Counted from the first letter of the stretch, positions 1 to 8,439 are shown. The stretch is 64,000 nt of DNA from Lentzea californiensis (GCF_024648825.1 NZ_JANBBE010000009.1:1-64000), one strand, 5' to 3'. The notes: generated from the letters alone by a model not told the origin. Numbers and translations are program-made.

Positions 1-260
1 AGCCGCTTGTTGTAACCCGACTGCTGAGGCAGGTACCGAAACAGGTGCCCCAGATGAGCGTGGGCGTAGCGCAGCCAGCGGGCTTCGGAGGTGTGGCCCA
101 GCAGTGCCTGCATCACCGCGAGGGTGACCAGTTCGGCATCGGTCAGGCTGGGCACGATGCCGACCTTCGGCCGCCACGGCGCTAATCGAGGTTGCGCCCT
201 GAGCAAGTCGTCGGTTCTGACGTAAAGTGCGGTCGCGAGGGTGTCAATGTCGGTCGTCAC
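1..260 (-). CDS. IS982-family transposase, N-terminal part (cut by window edge)
   Basis: Reading the minus strand from a GTG at 260 gives an open frame to the window edge, 86 complete codons. It begins VTTDIDTLATALYV and later contains LAPWRPKVGI, DAELVTLAVMQALLG and TSEARWLRYAHAHL. I recognise this N-terminus from actinobacterial IS982-type DDE transposases; that is memory of the family, not a search. The catalytic residues lie outside the window, so whether the element is intact cannot be judged. There is no strong Shine-Dalgarno sequence before the GTG. An inverted repeat (235-283) spans the start codon. Confidence 0.75.
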   Translation of the reverse strand, partial: MTTDIDTLATALYVRTDDLLRAQPRLAPWRPKVGIVPSLTDAELVTLAVMQALLGHTSEARWLRYAHAHLGHLFRYLPQQSGYNKR

Positions 261-283
261 AACCCGTACATCGACACCCTCGC
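235..283. repeat. 11-bp inverted repeat over the transposase start codon
   Basis: GCGAGGGTGTC at 235-245 is repeated as its exact reverse complement at 273-283, with a 27-base loop holding the transposase GTG (258-260). In mRNA this would fold over the translation start. It could limit transposase translation or simply be sequence near the element end. I could not identify the IS terminal inverted repeat with confidence. Confidence 0.45.
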
Positions 284-396
284 TTCGCGTCTCTAGACGC
301 CTACCCCTTGGACTTACTCATCTAGTCACAGACGTGAACCCCGATGGGCTAACAGGCCGATCGACCTGCATGTATTCGACTGTTATCAAGGTCCGC

Positions 397-1116
397 ATGA
401 CACGCACAGCAGTGGTGACCGGCGGCGGTACCGGCATCGGCAAGGCGGTGGCGGCCCGGCTCGCCGAGCAGGGCTTGGACGTGGTGATCACGGGCAGGCG
501 GGAGGACGTGCTCAAGGCGGCGGCCGAGGAGATCGGCGCACGGGCGGTGGTGTTCGACGCGGCCGACCCGGAGTCGGTGGAGGCGGCGCTGAGCGACCTG
601 CCGTCCTCTGTGGACGTTCTGGTCAACAACGCGGGCGGCAACATGACCCGCCGCCTGCCCGCGCCGGAGAACCTGACCGACGTGCGGAACCTGTGGCTCG
701 CGAACTACGAGTCCAACGTGATCAGCGCCGTCCTGGTGACGACCGCGCTCGAACCGCGACTGGCGGACAACGCTCGGGTGGTGACGCTCGGCTCGATCGC
801 GGGCCGGCGGGGTTCGGGTGCCTACGGCGCGGCCAAGTCCGCGGTCGAGGCGTGGACGGCGGACCTTGCGTTCGCCCTGGGGGCGAGGGGGATCACGGTC
901 AACGTCGTGTCGCCGGGTGTCGTCGAGGACACCGAGTTCTTCGGCGGCACCCTGAGCGAGGAACGGCGCAAGAAGCTCGTCGGCAACCCGGCGAACGGCC
1001 GTGCGGGCACCCCGGCCGACGTCGCCGCGGCGATCACGTTCCTGACCTCGCCGGAGGCCGGGCACATCACCGCCCAGGTCATCGGGGTGAACGGCGGAGC
1101 CGGGCTCGGACGCTGA
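397..1116 (+). CDS. SDR-family NAD(P)-dependent oxidoreductase
   Basis: A 239-aa classical short-chain dehydrogenase/reductase. The Rossmann glycine motif TGGGTGIG is at residues 8-15, NNAG at 77-80, catalytic Ser at about 133 (GSIAG) and the catalytic YGAAK (Tyr143, Lys147). The C-terminus (GHITAQVIGVNGGAGL) is the usual SDR end. The frame stays open upstream to 241, but the ATG at 397 places the nucleotide-binding strand at the usual distance from the N-terminus, so I chose it. The 3' end overlaps the convergent DedA gene by 38 bp. The substrate cannot be told from sequence. It is separated from the transposase by about 136 bp with no gene. Confidence 0.9.
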   Translation: MTRTAVVTGGGTGIGKAVAARLAEQGLDVVITGRREDVLKAAAEEIGARAVVFDAADPESVEAALSDLPSSVDVLVNNAGGNMTRRLPAPENLTDVRNLWLANYESNVISAVLVTTALEPRLADNARVVTLGSIAGRRGSGAYGAAKSAVEAWTADLAFALGARGITVNVVSPGVVEDTEFFGGTLSEERRKKLVGNPANGRAGTPADVAAAITFLTSPEAGHITAQVIGVNGGAGLGR

Positions 1117-1678
1117 ACCCGATGACCGCGAGCAGCACGACGACGAGCGCGATCCACGAGAACTCCGCGAGGTAGTGCTCGGCGGCCTCTCCCACGAGAT
1201 AGACGGCCGCTGTCGTGCCGCCGGCCCACGCGATGCCGCCAGCCGCGTTGGCCAGCAGGAACTTCCCGTAGTGCATGCCCATCGTGGCGGCGAGCGGCCC
1301 GGACAGGATCCGCAGCAACGCCACGAACCGGCCGAAGAAGACCGCCCAGGCGCCGAACCGTTCGAACAGCGCCTGGGCGCGTCCGACCTTCTCATTACTG
1401 AAGTGGCGGGGGAACTTCTCACCTGCCCAGCCGAAGATCCGCGGCCCGAACCGCTTACCGAGCGCGTACCCCGCGCTGTCTCCGATGATCGCCCCGGCGG
1501 ACGCGGCGACACCGACCCACAGCGGCGAGACGCCGTCGTGGTGCGAGGCCATGAGCGCCGCCGCGACGAGCACGACCTCGCCCGGCAGCGGGATCCCCAT
1601 GCTCTCGACCCCGACGACCAGGCCCACGACGACGTAGACCAGCAACGGTGGAACGGCGTCGAGCCACTCGGTCAGCAC
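1079..1678 (-). CDS. DedA/SNARE-associated family membrane protein
   Basis: A 199-aa integral membrane protein of the DedA family (proposed lipid scramblases/transporters needed for envelope homeostasis). Typical features are the early GIPLPGEVVL motif, the central GDSAGYALGKRFG segment, FGRFVALLRILSGPLAATMGM, and a final hydrophobic helix followed by basic residues. The frame is open to a Met at 1747, but the GTG at 1678 has a strong GGAGGAAG ribosome site about 8 bases upstream and starts just before the first membrane segment, so I prefer it. It is divergent from the NACHT gene and overlaps the SDR 3' end. Confidence 0.9.
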   Translation of the reverse strand: MLTEWLDAVPPLLVYVVVGLVVGVESMGIPLPGEVVLVAAALMASHHDGVSPLWVGVAASAGAIIGDSAGYALGKRFGPRIFGWAGEKFPRHFSNEKVGRAQALFERFGAWAVFFGRFVALLRILSGPLAATMGMHYGKFLLANAAGGIAWAGGTTAAVYLVGEAAEHYLAEFSWIALVVVLLAVIGFSVRARLRRSPR

Positions 1679-1765
1679 AGCGCGATCTTCCTCCAACCGG
1701 ATGGGATCGGCCACGAGACGCGGCCGTCTCGGTAGTCTGCTGATCATCTGGACGAGGGGGCGGTT

Positions 1766-3874
1766 GTGGCGAGCCAGTTCGGCTTACTGCTGCGTCAATG
1801 GCGGCAGCGGGCGGGATTGAGCCAGGAAGCGCTCGCCGGTCGCGCTGCCGTGGGCATTCGCACGGTGCGTGGGCTGGAGACCGGTGAACGGACCGATCCC
1901 CGCATGGGCACCGTGCGCGCGTTGGCGGACGCCCTGGAGCTCACCGGCGCCGAACGGGTCGAGCTGTTCTCCGCCGCCGGGCGGGACGAACCGCTGGTCG
2001 TCGAGCCGGTCCGGTTCGACCCGCTGCACGAGGCCGCCGAGACGTTGAAGGTCGCGATCGAGGCCCGGTGGCGGCGCGAGGAGGAGCAGCGGCAGGTCCA
2101 CGACCCGGTGCCGCTGCCGGTGCGCTGGGACGAGGCGCCCGCGACGTGGATGGACAGCCGGCTCAACATCGGCGCCGAGGGCGCGCTCAGCGGACGGCTC
2201 GACCAGGTCGTCGAGGTCTACCGCGGGGTGGGGTCGCGGCGGCTGGTCGTGCTGGGGCGGGCCGGGGCCGGCAAGACGGTGCTGACCACGCGGTTCGTGC
2301 TGGACCTGCTCGGCGCGCGCAACCCGGCCGACCCGGTGCCGGTGATCTTCCACCTCGGGGCGTGGCATCCCGGACGCCTGGGACTGCGCGACTGGCTCGC
2401 CGGTCAGCTGACGCGCGACCACCCGTTCCTCGCGGCGCCGGGACCCGGTGGCGGCACGCTGGCGGCGGCGCTGGTCGACGCGCAACGGGTGCTGCCCGTG
2501 CTGGACGGCTTCGACGAGATCGCGACCGGGCTGCACCGGCCGGCGCTCAACGCGTTGAACACCACCACTCTGCCGTTGCTGCTGACCAGCCGGGTGGACG
2601 AGTACCGCGACGCCGTGGAGGGCACGGACGTGCTGACGTCGGCCGCCACGGTCGTGCTGGCCGACCTGACGTGCGACGACCTCGCGGACTACCTGCCGCG
2701 CACCACCCGCAAGACCGGGCCGGGCGGCAACGCCTGGAAGCCCGTGCTGGACGAGGTGCGCAACGGCGGTCCCCTGGCGGAGGTGCTGACGACGCCGTTG
2801 ATGGTGGCGCTGGCGAGGCGGATCTACAGCGACACCCCGGACCACGATCCGATCGCGCTGCTGGACTTCCCCGAGCCGGACCAGATCGAACGTCACCTGC
2901 TCAGCAGCTTCATACCGGCTGTGTACGGCGTGCATGCCGAACGTGTGCAGCCGTGGCTCGGTTACCTCGCCGACCACCTGACCCGGCTCGGCACGCACGA
3001 CGTGGCCTGGTGGCGGTTCGGCACGTCGTCGGTGGTGACCGGCGTGACCGTCGGCGTGGCGGTCGGGCTCGCGGACCTGGCGCTGGAGGCCGTGCTGCTG
3101 GGCGGGCTGGCCGCCAGGGGCGTGGCGTTCGCGGTGATGATCGGGCTGGTCACCGGCGTGCTGTTCGGGGTGGCGCACCGGTTCGTGGTGAGCAGGACGC
3201 CGATCGAACCCATGCGGACCCGGCTGCGGCTGCGTGGCCGCGCCGGCAGGCGGGTGTGGTCGCGCGGACTGCTCGGGCTGGCGTTCGGCGGCGCGGTCGG
3301 TGCCGCCTACGGGCTGGTGCGCGCGATGGCGTACTGGCTGGTCACACCTGGTTTCGAGATGACGACCGGGGTGCTGGTCGACGTCGGCGTGTTCGGCCTG
3401 GTGTTCGGGTTCGGCGCCGGGATGGTGTTCGCCGTGGTCGCCGCGACGGAGGCGCCGCTCGACGTGCGGTCGGCGGGCAGTCCGGACGGCCTGCTGGCGG
3501 CGAACCGGCGTGCGGTGCTCTGGCTCGTCGCGATGATGGTGCCGGTGTTCGCGGTGTTCGTCGCGGGGGCCACCGGGGTCGTCGCGAGCGGGCTGACGGC
3601 GTTGCGGTTCGAGGTGGTGTGGAGCCCGGCGACGGCCCTGTCGCTCGGGCTCGTCGGCGGGATCGGCGGCGGGCTGGCGTACGTGCTGAGCCTGACCGCG
3701 TGGGGGCAGTGGGTGGTGTTCGCGCGCGTGTGGCTGCCGCTGACCGGGAAGCTGCCGTGGGGGTTGCCGGCGTTCCTCGACGACGCCTACCGGCGTGGCG
3801 TGCTGCGCCGGGCGGGTGCGGTCTACCAGTTCCGCCACGCCCGCCTGCAGGACCATTTCGCGCGTTTGCGCTGA
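1766..3874 (+). CDS. XRE helix-turn-helix / NACHT NTPase with C-terminal membrane domain
   Basis: A 702-aa multidomain protein. Residues about 5-70 are an XRE helix-turn-helix (LSQEALAGRAAVGIRTVRGLE). Residues about 155-330 are a NACHT-type STAND NTPase with Walker A GRAGAGKT (164-171) and Walker B LDGFDE (246-251). From about residue 420 the protein holds several hydrophobic Gly/Val/Ala-rich helices, so the C-terminus is probably membrane-embedded. The GTG start follows GAGGGGG. STAND proteins are signalling switches; some bacterial NACHT proteins are antiphage NLR-like sensors, but a role here is inference. A strong terminator hairpin follows directly. No obvious effector gene is adjacent. 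Confidence 0.88.
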   Translation: MASQFGLLLRQWRQRAGLSQEALAGRAAVGIRTVRGLETGERTDPRMGTVRALADALELTGAERVELFSAAGRDEPLVVEPVRFDPLHEAAETLKVAIEARWRREEEQRQVHDPVPLPVRWDEAPATWMDSRLNIGAEGALSGRLDQVVEVYRGVGSRRLVVLGRAGAGKTVLTTRFVLDLLGARNPADPVPVIFHLGAWHPGRLGLRDWLAGQLTRDHPFLAAPGPGGGTLAAALVDAQRVLPVLDGFDEIATGLHRPALNALNTTTLPLLLTSRVDEYRDAVEGTDVLTSAATVVLADLTCDDLADYLPRTTRKTGPGGNAWKPVLDEVRNGGPLAEVLTTPLMVALARRIYSDTPDHDPIALLDFPEPDQIERHLLSSFIPAVYGVHAERVQPWLGYLADHLTRLGTHDVAWWRFGTSSVVTGVTVGVAVGLADLALEAVLLGGLAARGVAFAVMIGLVTGVLFGVAHRFVVSRTPIEPMRTRLRLRGRAGRRVWSRGLLGLAFGGAVGAAYGLVRAMAYWLVTPGFEMTTGVLVDVGVFGLVFGFGAGMVFAVVAATEAPLDVRSAGSPDGLLAANRRAVLWLVAMMVPVFAVFVAGATGVVASGLTALRFEVVWSPATALSLGLVGGIGGGLAYVLSLTAWGQWVVFARVWLPLTGKLPWGLPAFLDDAYRRGVLRRAGAVYQFRHARLQDHFARLR

Positions 3875-3875
3875 T

Positions 3876-3913
3876 CAGGCAGACCGGCCACAAGTGGCCG
3901 GTCGTCTGGCCTG
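3876..3913 (+). terminator. Strong hairpin terminator after the NACHT gene
   Basis: Just after the stop codon, GACCGGCCAC (3882-3891) and GTGGCCGGTC (3894-3903) pair perfectly around an AA loop. Outer bases (CAGGC / GGCCTG) extend the stem. There is no U-tract, as is common in high-GC actinobacteria. Confidence 0.75.
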
Positions 3914-3970
3914 TCCGTCGTTCGGCCCCGCTGTGATCGTTTCGGCGGGACGGACGAAGGGGGTCGAGGG

Positions 3971-5020
3971 GTGTCGCCTGGTGAGATCAACTGGGAGGCG
4001 TACAGCCACGAAGAGTTGCACCGGATGCTGTGGCAGGACGCCGACGTCGCGGACGTGAGCACGGTCGCCGACGAGTGGACGCGTCACCGCGCCGCGCTGG
4101 ACGCGCACGCCGAGGTGCTGCGGGAGCAGCGGGCGGCGTTGCTCGACGGGTGGACCGGGGCCGCGGCGGAGGAGGCCTCCACGCGGCTCGGTGCGCTGGC
4201 CGAGCGGATCGGGAAGATCAGCGAACTGGCCGCGGCGGGGCAGAGGGCCGCGCAGGACTCAGCCGACGCGCTGGCCGCGGCTCGGGCCGCGATGCCGCCA
4301 CCGCCAGGGCCGGGAACGACGATGCCCGCGTTCGCCGGTCTGCCCAGTGCGCCTTTCGCGTTGCCCGGCGCACCGGCGCCGTTGGCGTTGCCCGGCACGC
4401 CGTTCGGACTGCCCGCCGCGCCCGCGCCGTTCGCGTTGCCGGGCGCTCCCGCGCCGATGGCTCTGCCGAGCGCTCCCACGATGCCGGCGGGGACATCGGG
4501 CTTCTACTTCTACTTCGGCGCCGCCTCCGCCGACCAGCAGAAGGCCCAGGCGGTCCGGGCGATGCAGACCTACGAGTCCAGCCTGAACGGCAGCGGCCGC
4601 CTGATCGAGGACGCCAGGAGCAACGTCCCGCAGGCCGCCGCCACACCTCGTGCCGCGGCCGTGGCCCAGGTGAGGACGCCCAGCTCGGGCGGCGTGCCGT
4701 GGCAGCGGCTGGTGGGCGGTTCGGGGGCGACGGCCACGCGGGGTCCGGTGATCGGTGGCACCGCCCCGGTCAGCCAGCAGCTCACACCGGGCATGCGGGC
4801 CGGCGTCATGTTCGGTCAGCACGGCGGAATCGCCGCGACCGGCACCCTCACCGCCGACCCGCGCACAGCCGGTCAGAACAACGCGATGGGCGCACCTCCG
4901 GCGGGAGCGGCGCGCAAGGACGAGGACCAGGAGCACGAGAACCAGATGCCGACACTCGACCACGACCTGTTCGCGGTGACCGAGCGGGTGTCCCCGGCCG
5001 TGATCGGGGAGGAACGGTGA
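3971..5020 (+). CDS. WXG/PPE-like type VII secretion-associated protein with Pro-Ala-rich centre
   Basis: A 349-aa protein from a GTG at 3971. Residues 1-105 form a helical hairpin with a WTG turn (DGWTGAAAEEAS), like WXG100/PPE-domain secretion substrates. Residues about 110-175 are low-complexity repeats of LPGAPAP/LPSAP type, encoded by a repetitive stretch near 4320-4490. Residues 178-215 form another helical segment. The rest is Gly/Ala-rich and ends acidic. Its stop overlaps the next start (GTGA), so it heads a translationally coupled set of six genes. It probably is exported or sits on a secreted complex; no ESX motor genes are in the window. No signal peptide is seen. Confidence 0.75.
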   Translation: MSPGEINWEAYSHEELHRMLWQDADVADVSTVADEWTRHRAALDAHAEVLREQRAALLDGWTGAAAEEASTRLGALAERIGKISELAAAGQRAAQDSADALAAARAAMPPPPGPGTTMPAFAGLPSAPFALPGAPAPLALPGTPFGLPAAPAPFALPGAPAPMALPSAPTMPAGTSGFYFYFGAASADQQKAQAVRAMQTYESSLNGSGRLIEDARSNVPQAAATPRAAAVAQVRTPSSGGVPWQRLVGGSGATATRGPVIGGTAPVSQQLTPGMRAGVMFGQHGGIAATGTLTADPRTAGQNNAMGAPPAGAARKDEDQEHENQMPTLDHDLFAVTERVSPAVIGEER

Positions 5021-5319
5021 CCGGCTTCGAGGTCGCGCCCGACCAGCTGCAGGACCGGGTGAGGACCCTGGGCAGGCTGGCCGAGCTGACCGCCGGCCTC
5101 GTGGCGACGTCGAGCAGGCTGGCCGAGCGGCAGCCGTTGCTCGGGACAGCGCCGCCGGCCCAGGACCTGTCGCGCCGGCTCAAGGACGCGGGGTCGGGCC
5201 TCGCGGGCGAGGTGGGCGCCGCCGAACGCGAGGTGCGCGAGTTCCGGCAGATGCTCGCCGACATCAGGTCCACCTACACCGAGACCGACGCCGACCAGGC
5301 GCGGAAGGCAGCCCGGTGA
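5017..5319 (+). CDS. Small helical T7SS-like (EspC/WXG-type) protein
   Basis: A 100-aa protein starting at the GTG that overlaps the previous stop. It begins VTGFEVAPDQLQDRVRTLGRLAEL and is nearly all amphipathic helix, ending FRQMLADIRSTYTETDADQARKAAR. Size, the FEVxPxQL-type opening and the gene neighbourhood fit the small ESX/EspC-like proteins secreted as helical bundles, probably partnering the PPE-like or WXG100-like neighbours. There is no clear WXG motif. It overlaps the EspG-like gene by 4 bases. Confidence 0.7.
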   Translation: MTGFEVAPDQLQDRVRTLGRLAELTAGLVATSSRLAERQPLLGTAPPAQDLSRRLKDAGSGLAGEVGAAEREVREFRQMLADIRSTYTETDADQARKAAR

Positions 5320-5933
5320 TCGCCTTCGGCCTGGTGGAGATGGATTTGCTCGCCACGCACGCGGGTGTGCGCTGGCCGTTCCCGCTGCGGGTGCCGTCGT
5401 TCGGCAAGCTCGCGGACGAACGCGCGCGGCTCCTCGCCGAGGCGGGCCACGGGTTGCAGGCACGCGGACTCGCCGAAGCGCACGGACCTGTCGGCATGGC
5501 CGCGTCTCTGGTCACCGCACTGCACGAGCACACCGCTGTGGTCGATCTCGTCGTGCCCGGCACGGGTGCGGTGGCGATGGTCCACGGCGACGAAGCCGTG
5601 GTGTGCACGCAGTCCGAGAGCACGGTCCGGGTGGTGCACGTCGAGGCGGAGACGCTCGGCGACGAGCTCGTGGCGCTGGTTCCATACGCCCGGCCCGCGC
5701 AGCTCATGCCGATCACCCTGCCGCCCGGCGCCGGACTCGACCTCGAGGTCACCGGGCAGGGCCAGGCGGGTGTGGTCAGGGGCGGGCAGCGGCAAGAAGT
5801 GTCCTGGTTGGACAGTGCGAGCGGACGGGTCAGGGTCGACGCCGGTGACGACGGCTGGGTGAGCGTCAACCCGTTGCGACATCACGACCTGGTTCGCCTG
5901 ATCGGTGAGCTCGCCGCGATCGCGCGAGCCTGA
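5316..5933 (+). CDS. EspG-family ESX secretion-associated protein
   Basis: A 205-aa protein resembling EspG, the cytosolic chaperone that binds PPE-type T7SS substrates in mycobacteria. Like that family it opens LVEMDLLATHAGVRWPFPLRVPS, has alternating strands and helices, and a central stretch VVDLVVPGTGAVAMVHGDEAVV. Its position between PPE-like and WXG-like genes supports the chaperone reading. The GTG start overlaps the previous stop (GTGA). The assignment rests on pattern and context; residue-level EspG signatures are weak. Confidence 0.7.
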   Translation: MIAFGLVEMDLLATHAGVRWPFPLRVPSFGKLADERARLLAEAGHGLQARGLAEAHGPVGMAASLVTALHEHTAVVDLVVPGTGAVAMVHGDEAVVCTQSESTVRVVHVEAETLGDELVALVPYARPAQLMPITLPPGAGLDLEVTGQGQAGVVRGGQRQEVSWLDSASGRVRVDAGDDGWVSVNPLRHHDLVRLIGELAAIARA

Positions 5934-5946
5934 CGGAGGGGGAGAA

Positions 5947-6291
5947 GTGGATCCAGCACAGTGGCTGGCGGACTACCAGGAACGCCTGGAACGAGTCGCG
6001 TACAGCGCACGGTCGGCGAGCGCGAGCCTGGCCGAGGTGGGGGCGAAGGCGACCTCGCCACGCGGCGAGGTCACCGTGACGGTGAACGCGGGCGGGGTGC
6101 TCGGCGACGTCGCGCTGACGCCGGCGGCGCGCAGGCTCGACGTGGACACGCTCGCGATGCTGATCGTCAGCACCGCGCGGGAGGCGCAACGGCTGGCGAG
6201 CACGCGGATGACCGAGGTCATGGCGGACTACCTCGGCGAAAGCGACGCGCTGCACCAGATCACCAGGCACCTGCCGGAGGCCGTGCGATGA
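5947..6291 (+). CDS. YbaB/EbfC-family protein of an ESX-associated set
   Basis: A 114-aa protein in which residues 40-110 carry the YbaB/EbfC pattern (SPRGEVTVTVNAGGVLGDVALTP, then a long helix). YbaB proteins are small dimeric DNA-binding proteins, but copies inside T7SS-like loci are common in actinobacteria and their role there is not established. I chose the GTG at 5947 because GGAGGGGGAGAA directly precedes it; an in-frame upstream start at 5905 would overlap the EspG gene and lacks such a site. It overlaps the next ATG by 4 bases. Confidence 0.75.
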   Translation: MDPAQWLADYQERLERVAYSARSASASLAEVGAKATSPRGEVTVTVNAGGVLGDVALTPAARRLDVDTLAMLIVSTAREAQRLASTRMTEVMADYLGESDALHQITRHLPEAVR

Positions 6292-6587
6292 GCTTCACCG
6301 CCGACCACGAGCAGTTGCGCCGCCACGCCAGGACCCTGACCGGGTACGCCGACCAGCTGTCCGGCACCGGAAGCCGGTTGCCCGGCCAGGTCGGTCAGAC
6401 CTCGCTCGGCTCGTTCGCCCAGTTCCTCAGCACCGGCCTGAGCGGCTCGATGGCGGAGACGACGGGTGCGTTCGCGCACCTCGCGTCCACGATGGACAAG
6501 GTGGGCGAGGGCGTGCGGCGGACCGCCGAGAACTACCAGCGCACCGACGAGCGCAACGCCGCGGCCATCACGGGAGCGGGCCGATGA
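6288..6587 (+). CDS. ESX-1 EspC-like / DUF2580 type VII secretion target
   Basis: A 99-aa helical protein (MSFTADHEQLRRHARTLTGY...) with a central LSGSMAETTGAF and a closing VRRTAENYQRTDERNAAAI, a pattern shared with EspC-like secreted proteins (the C-terminal YxxxD/E-like signal is plausible at YQRTDE). The start overlaps the previous stop (ATGA) and its own stop overlaps the following start. It is probably co-translated and co-secreted with its neighbours; function beyond this is unknown. Confidence 0.75.
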   Translation: MSFTADHEQLRRHARTLTGYADQLSGTGSRLPGQVGQTSLGSFAQFLSTGLSGSMAETTGAFAHLASTMDKVGEGVRRTAENYQRTDERNAAAITGAGR

Positions 6588-7381
6588 CCGCCACCACGAC
6601 GGACGCGGGCACGATCGCCGCGCTGCTGAACGAGCTCCGCACCACCACGAACGCCATCTCCGGCGACGAGTGGCTGTCGTCCGGTCTGGCTCAGACCCCG
6701 AAGGCCCCGATGAGTGAGCTGGGGTCGAACGGGAAACCGTTGCAGGCCCTGGACAGTGCGGGCGCCGGCTTCCTCACGCCGATGATCTCGTTCCTGGAGG
6801 AGCCGCTGAACGAGCTGCGCGGCGACCCCGACGGCGTCCAGCAGGGCGCGGGCGAGTTCCAGAACGCGAGCAAGGCCGCGACCGGCCTCGCCGGCGAGTA
6901 CGGCGCCAAGGCGGGCAGCGAGACCGACGGCTGGACCGGCGACAGCGCGGCCGAGTACGCCAAGACGGGCAAGGAGCTCGTCGACGGCGTGCTGTCCGTG
7001 GCCGAGACGGCGCTGACCAACGCGACCGCGCTGATCAAGGCGGGCGAGGTGGTCGCGCAGGTGGTCGCCGAGGTGACGCGGCTGATCGCCGAGGCGGTCG
7101 GCAGGATCGTGCCGATCATGACCCAGGCGATCGCCTCGGCGGCCGTCACGTTCGGGCAGAGCATCGCCGTGGCGATCCCGCAGTGCGTGCAGATCGCCGT
7201 CGAGTGCGGTGGGCAGATCGCGGTCAAGCTCGGCGAGCTGCTGACCAGCGGGGAGAACCTGATCAAGCTGGTCGAGGGCGCGCAGGCGGTGCTGAAGGTC
7301 GTGAAGCAGGCGATGTCGGTGATCGGCGACAAGGCCTCTGGCTCGGCCGAGCTGCCGACCGTCAAGGAGGTGACCGCGTGA
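6584..7381 (+). CDS. WXG100-like T7SS protein with long hydrophobic helical tail
   Basis: A 265-aa protein. Residues 60-150 form a helix-turn-helix with DGWTGDSAAEYAKTGKEL, the WXG turn and downstream YxxxG spacing of WXG100/LXG-like proteins. Residues 150-240 are strongly hydrophobic and Ala/Val-rich (LIKAGEVVAQVVAEVTRLIAEA and beyond), which could be membrane-active. It closes the coupled ORF chain; the secreted serine hydrolase follows with a 4-base overlap. It may be the larger partner of the 99-aa protein just upstream. Confidence 0.75.
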   Translation: MTATTTDAGTIAALLNELRTTTNAISGDEWLSSGLAQTPKAPMSELGSNGKPLQALDSAGAGFLTPMISFLEEPLNELRGDPDGVQQGAGEFQNASKAATGLAGEYGAKAGSETDGWTGDSAAEYAKTGKELVDGVLSVAETALTNATALIKAGEVVAQVVAEVTRLIAEAVGRIVPIMTQAIASAAVTFGQSIAVAIPQCVQIAVECGGQIAVKLGELLTSGENLIKLVEGAQAVLKVVKQAMSVIGDKASGSAELPTVKEVTA

Positions 7382-8439
7382 AGCGCCTCGCCGTGCTCGT
7401 CTGCGCGCTCCTGCTCTTCGGCGTCACACCGGCGAAGGCCGACGACGCCGTGCAGCCGGTGCTCGACCAGTACCTGATGCAGGCGGGACCGGGCGCCGCC
7501 GTGCACACCGGGTCCGGTACGCGGTCGACCGGCACCGGGAAGCTCCACGAGCGGCGCCCGATCACCGCGGCCGACCACTTCCGGATCGGCAGTCAGACCA
7601 AGACGTTCACCGCTGTGGTGGTGCTGCAACTCGTCGACGAGGGCCGCGCCGAACTGGACGCCCCGATCTCGCGGTACCTACCCGGCGTCGTCACCGGCAA
7701 CTACAACGGCGACGTGATCACCGTGCGCCAGTTGCTGCAGCACACCAGTGGGCTCGTCCGCGACGTCCGCGACGCGAAGGCGGGCGCGGGCGGTACCTAC
7801 GCGCTGGCCGAGCTCGTCCGCTCGGCGATGGACGAGCCCGCGCAGAACGCCCCCGGTGCCGCTCAGAACTACTCGAACGTCGGCTTCCTGGTGCTGGGCC
7901 TGCTGATCGAACGCCTCACCGGCAGGCTGGCCGGCGACGCGATCACCGAGCGGATCATCCACCCCCTTGGCCTGACCGAGACGCGCTTCCCGGCACCCGG
8001 TGACCGTGCGTTGAAGACGCCTTTCCTGAACGGTTATCTGGGCGGCCGCCTCGGCCAGCTGTTCTTCTGGACCGAGGCGGCCACCGCCGTCGAGCTGTCG
8101 TTCTGGAGCACCGCCGGTGCCATGGAGTCCACTTTGGACGACCTCCAGCGGTTCTACCGCGCGGTGGTCGGCGGCAGACTCGTCTCACCCGCGGCGCTGG
8201 CCGAGATGAAACGCACCTTCGGCCCGGCCGACGTCTACGGCCTGGCCCTGGTGAAGATGCCGCTGTCGTGCGGCGTGGTCGCGTGGGGTCACAACGGTGC
8301 CCTGACCACCGGGCACTACTCGTTCACCCTGACCACCGACGATGGCCGGTTCGCGTCGGTCGTGACCAACACGAACTGGCAGGGCTCCGGCAAGCCCTCG
8401 GCCGTCGACGTGGCCGACAGGGCGATCTGCACTAGCTAG
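7378..8439 (+). CDS. Secreted serine hydrolase, beta-lactamase/D-Ala-D-Ala carboxypeptidase fold
   Basis: A 353-aa protein starting at a GTG coupled to the previous stop. It has a signal peptide (KRLAVLVCALLLFGVTPAKA). Catalytic motifs of class C/PBP4-like hydrolases are present: SQTK (Ser72, Lys75), YSN in QNYSNVGF, and HNG in WGHNGALTTGHYS. It would act outside the membrane on cell-wall peptides or an ester/amide substrate. Sitting at the end of the T7SS-like operon, it may loosen peptidoglycan for secretion; that is inference. Its 3' end overlaps sucD by 8 bp, convergent. Confidence 0.85.
   Translation: MKRLAVLVCALLLFGVTPAKADDAVQPVLDQYLMQAGPGAAVHTGSGTRSTGTGKLHERRPITAADHFRIGSQTKTFTAVVVLQLVDEGRAELDAPISRYLPGVVTGNYNGDVITVRQLLQHTSGLVRDVRDAKAGAGGTYALAELVRSAMDEPAQNAPGAAQNYSNVGFLVLGLLIERLTGRLAGDAITERIIHPLGLTETRFPAPGDRALKTPFLNGYLGGRLGQLFFWTEAATAVELSFWSTAGAMESTLDDLQRFYRAVVGGRLVSPAALAEMKRTFGPADVYGLALVKMPLSCGVVAWGHNGALTTGHYSFTLTTDDGRFASVVTNTNWQGSGKPSAVDVADRAICTS

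Noticed and set aside
4320..4490. Repetitive stretch that could suggest a tandem repeat array or CRISPR
   Set aside because: The repeats are short, in frame and encode Pro-Ala (LPGAPAP) units of the PPE/WXG-like protein; there are no uniform spacers.
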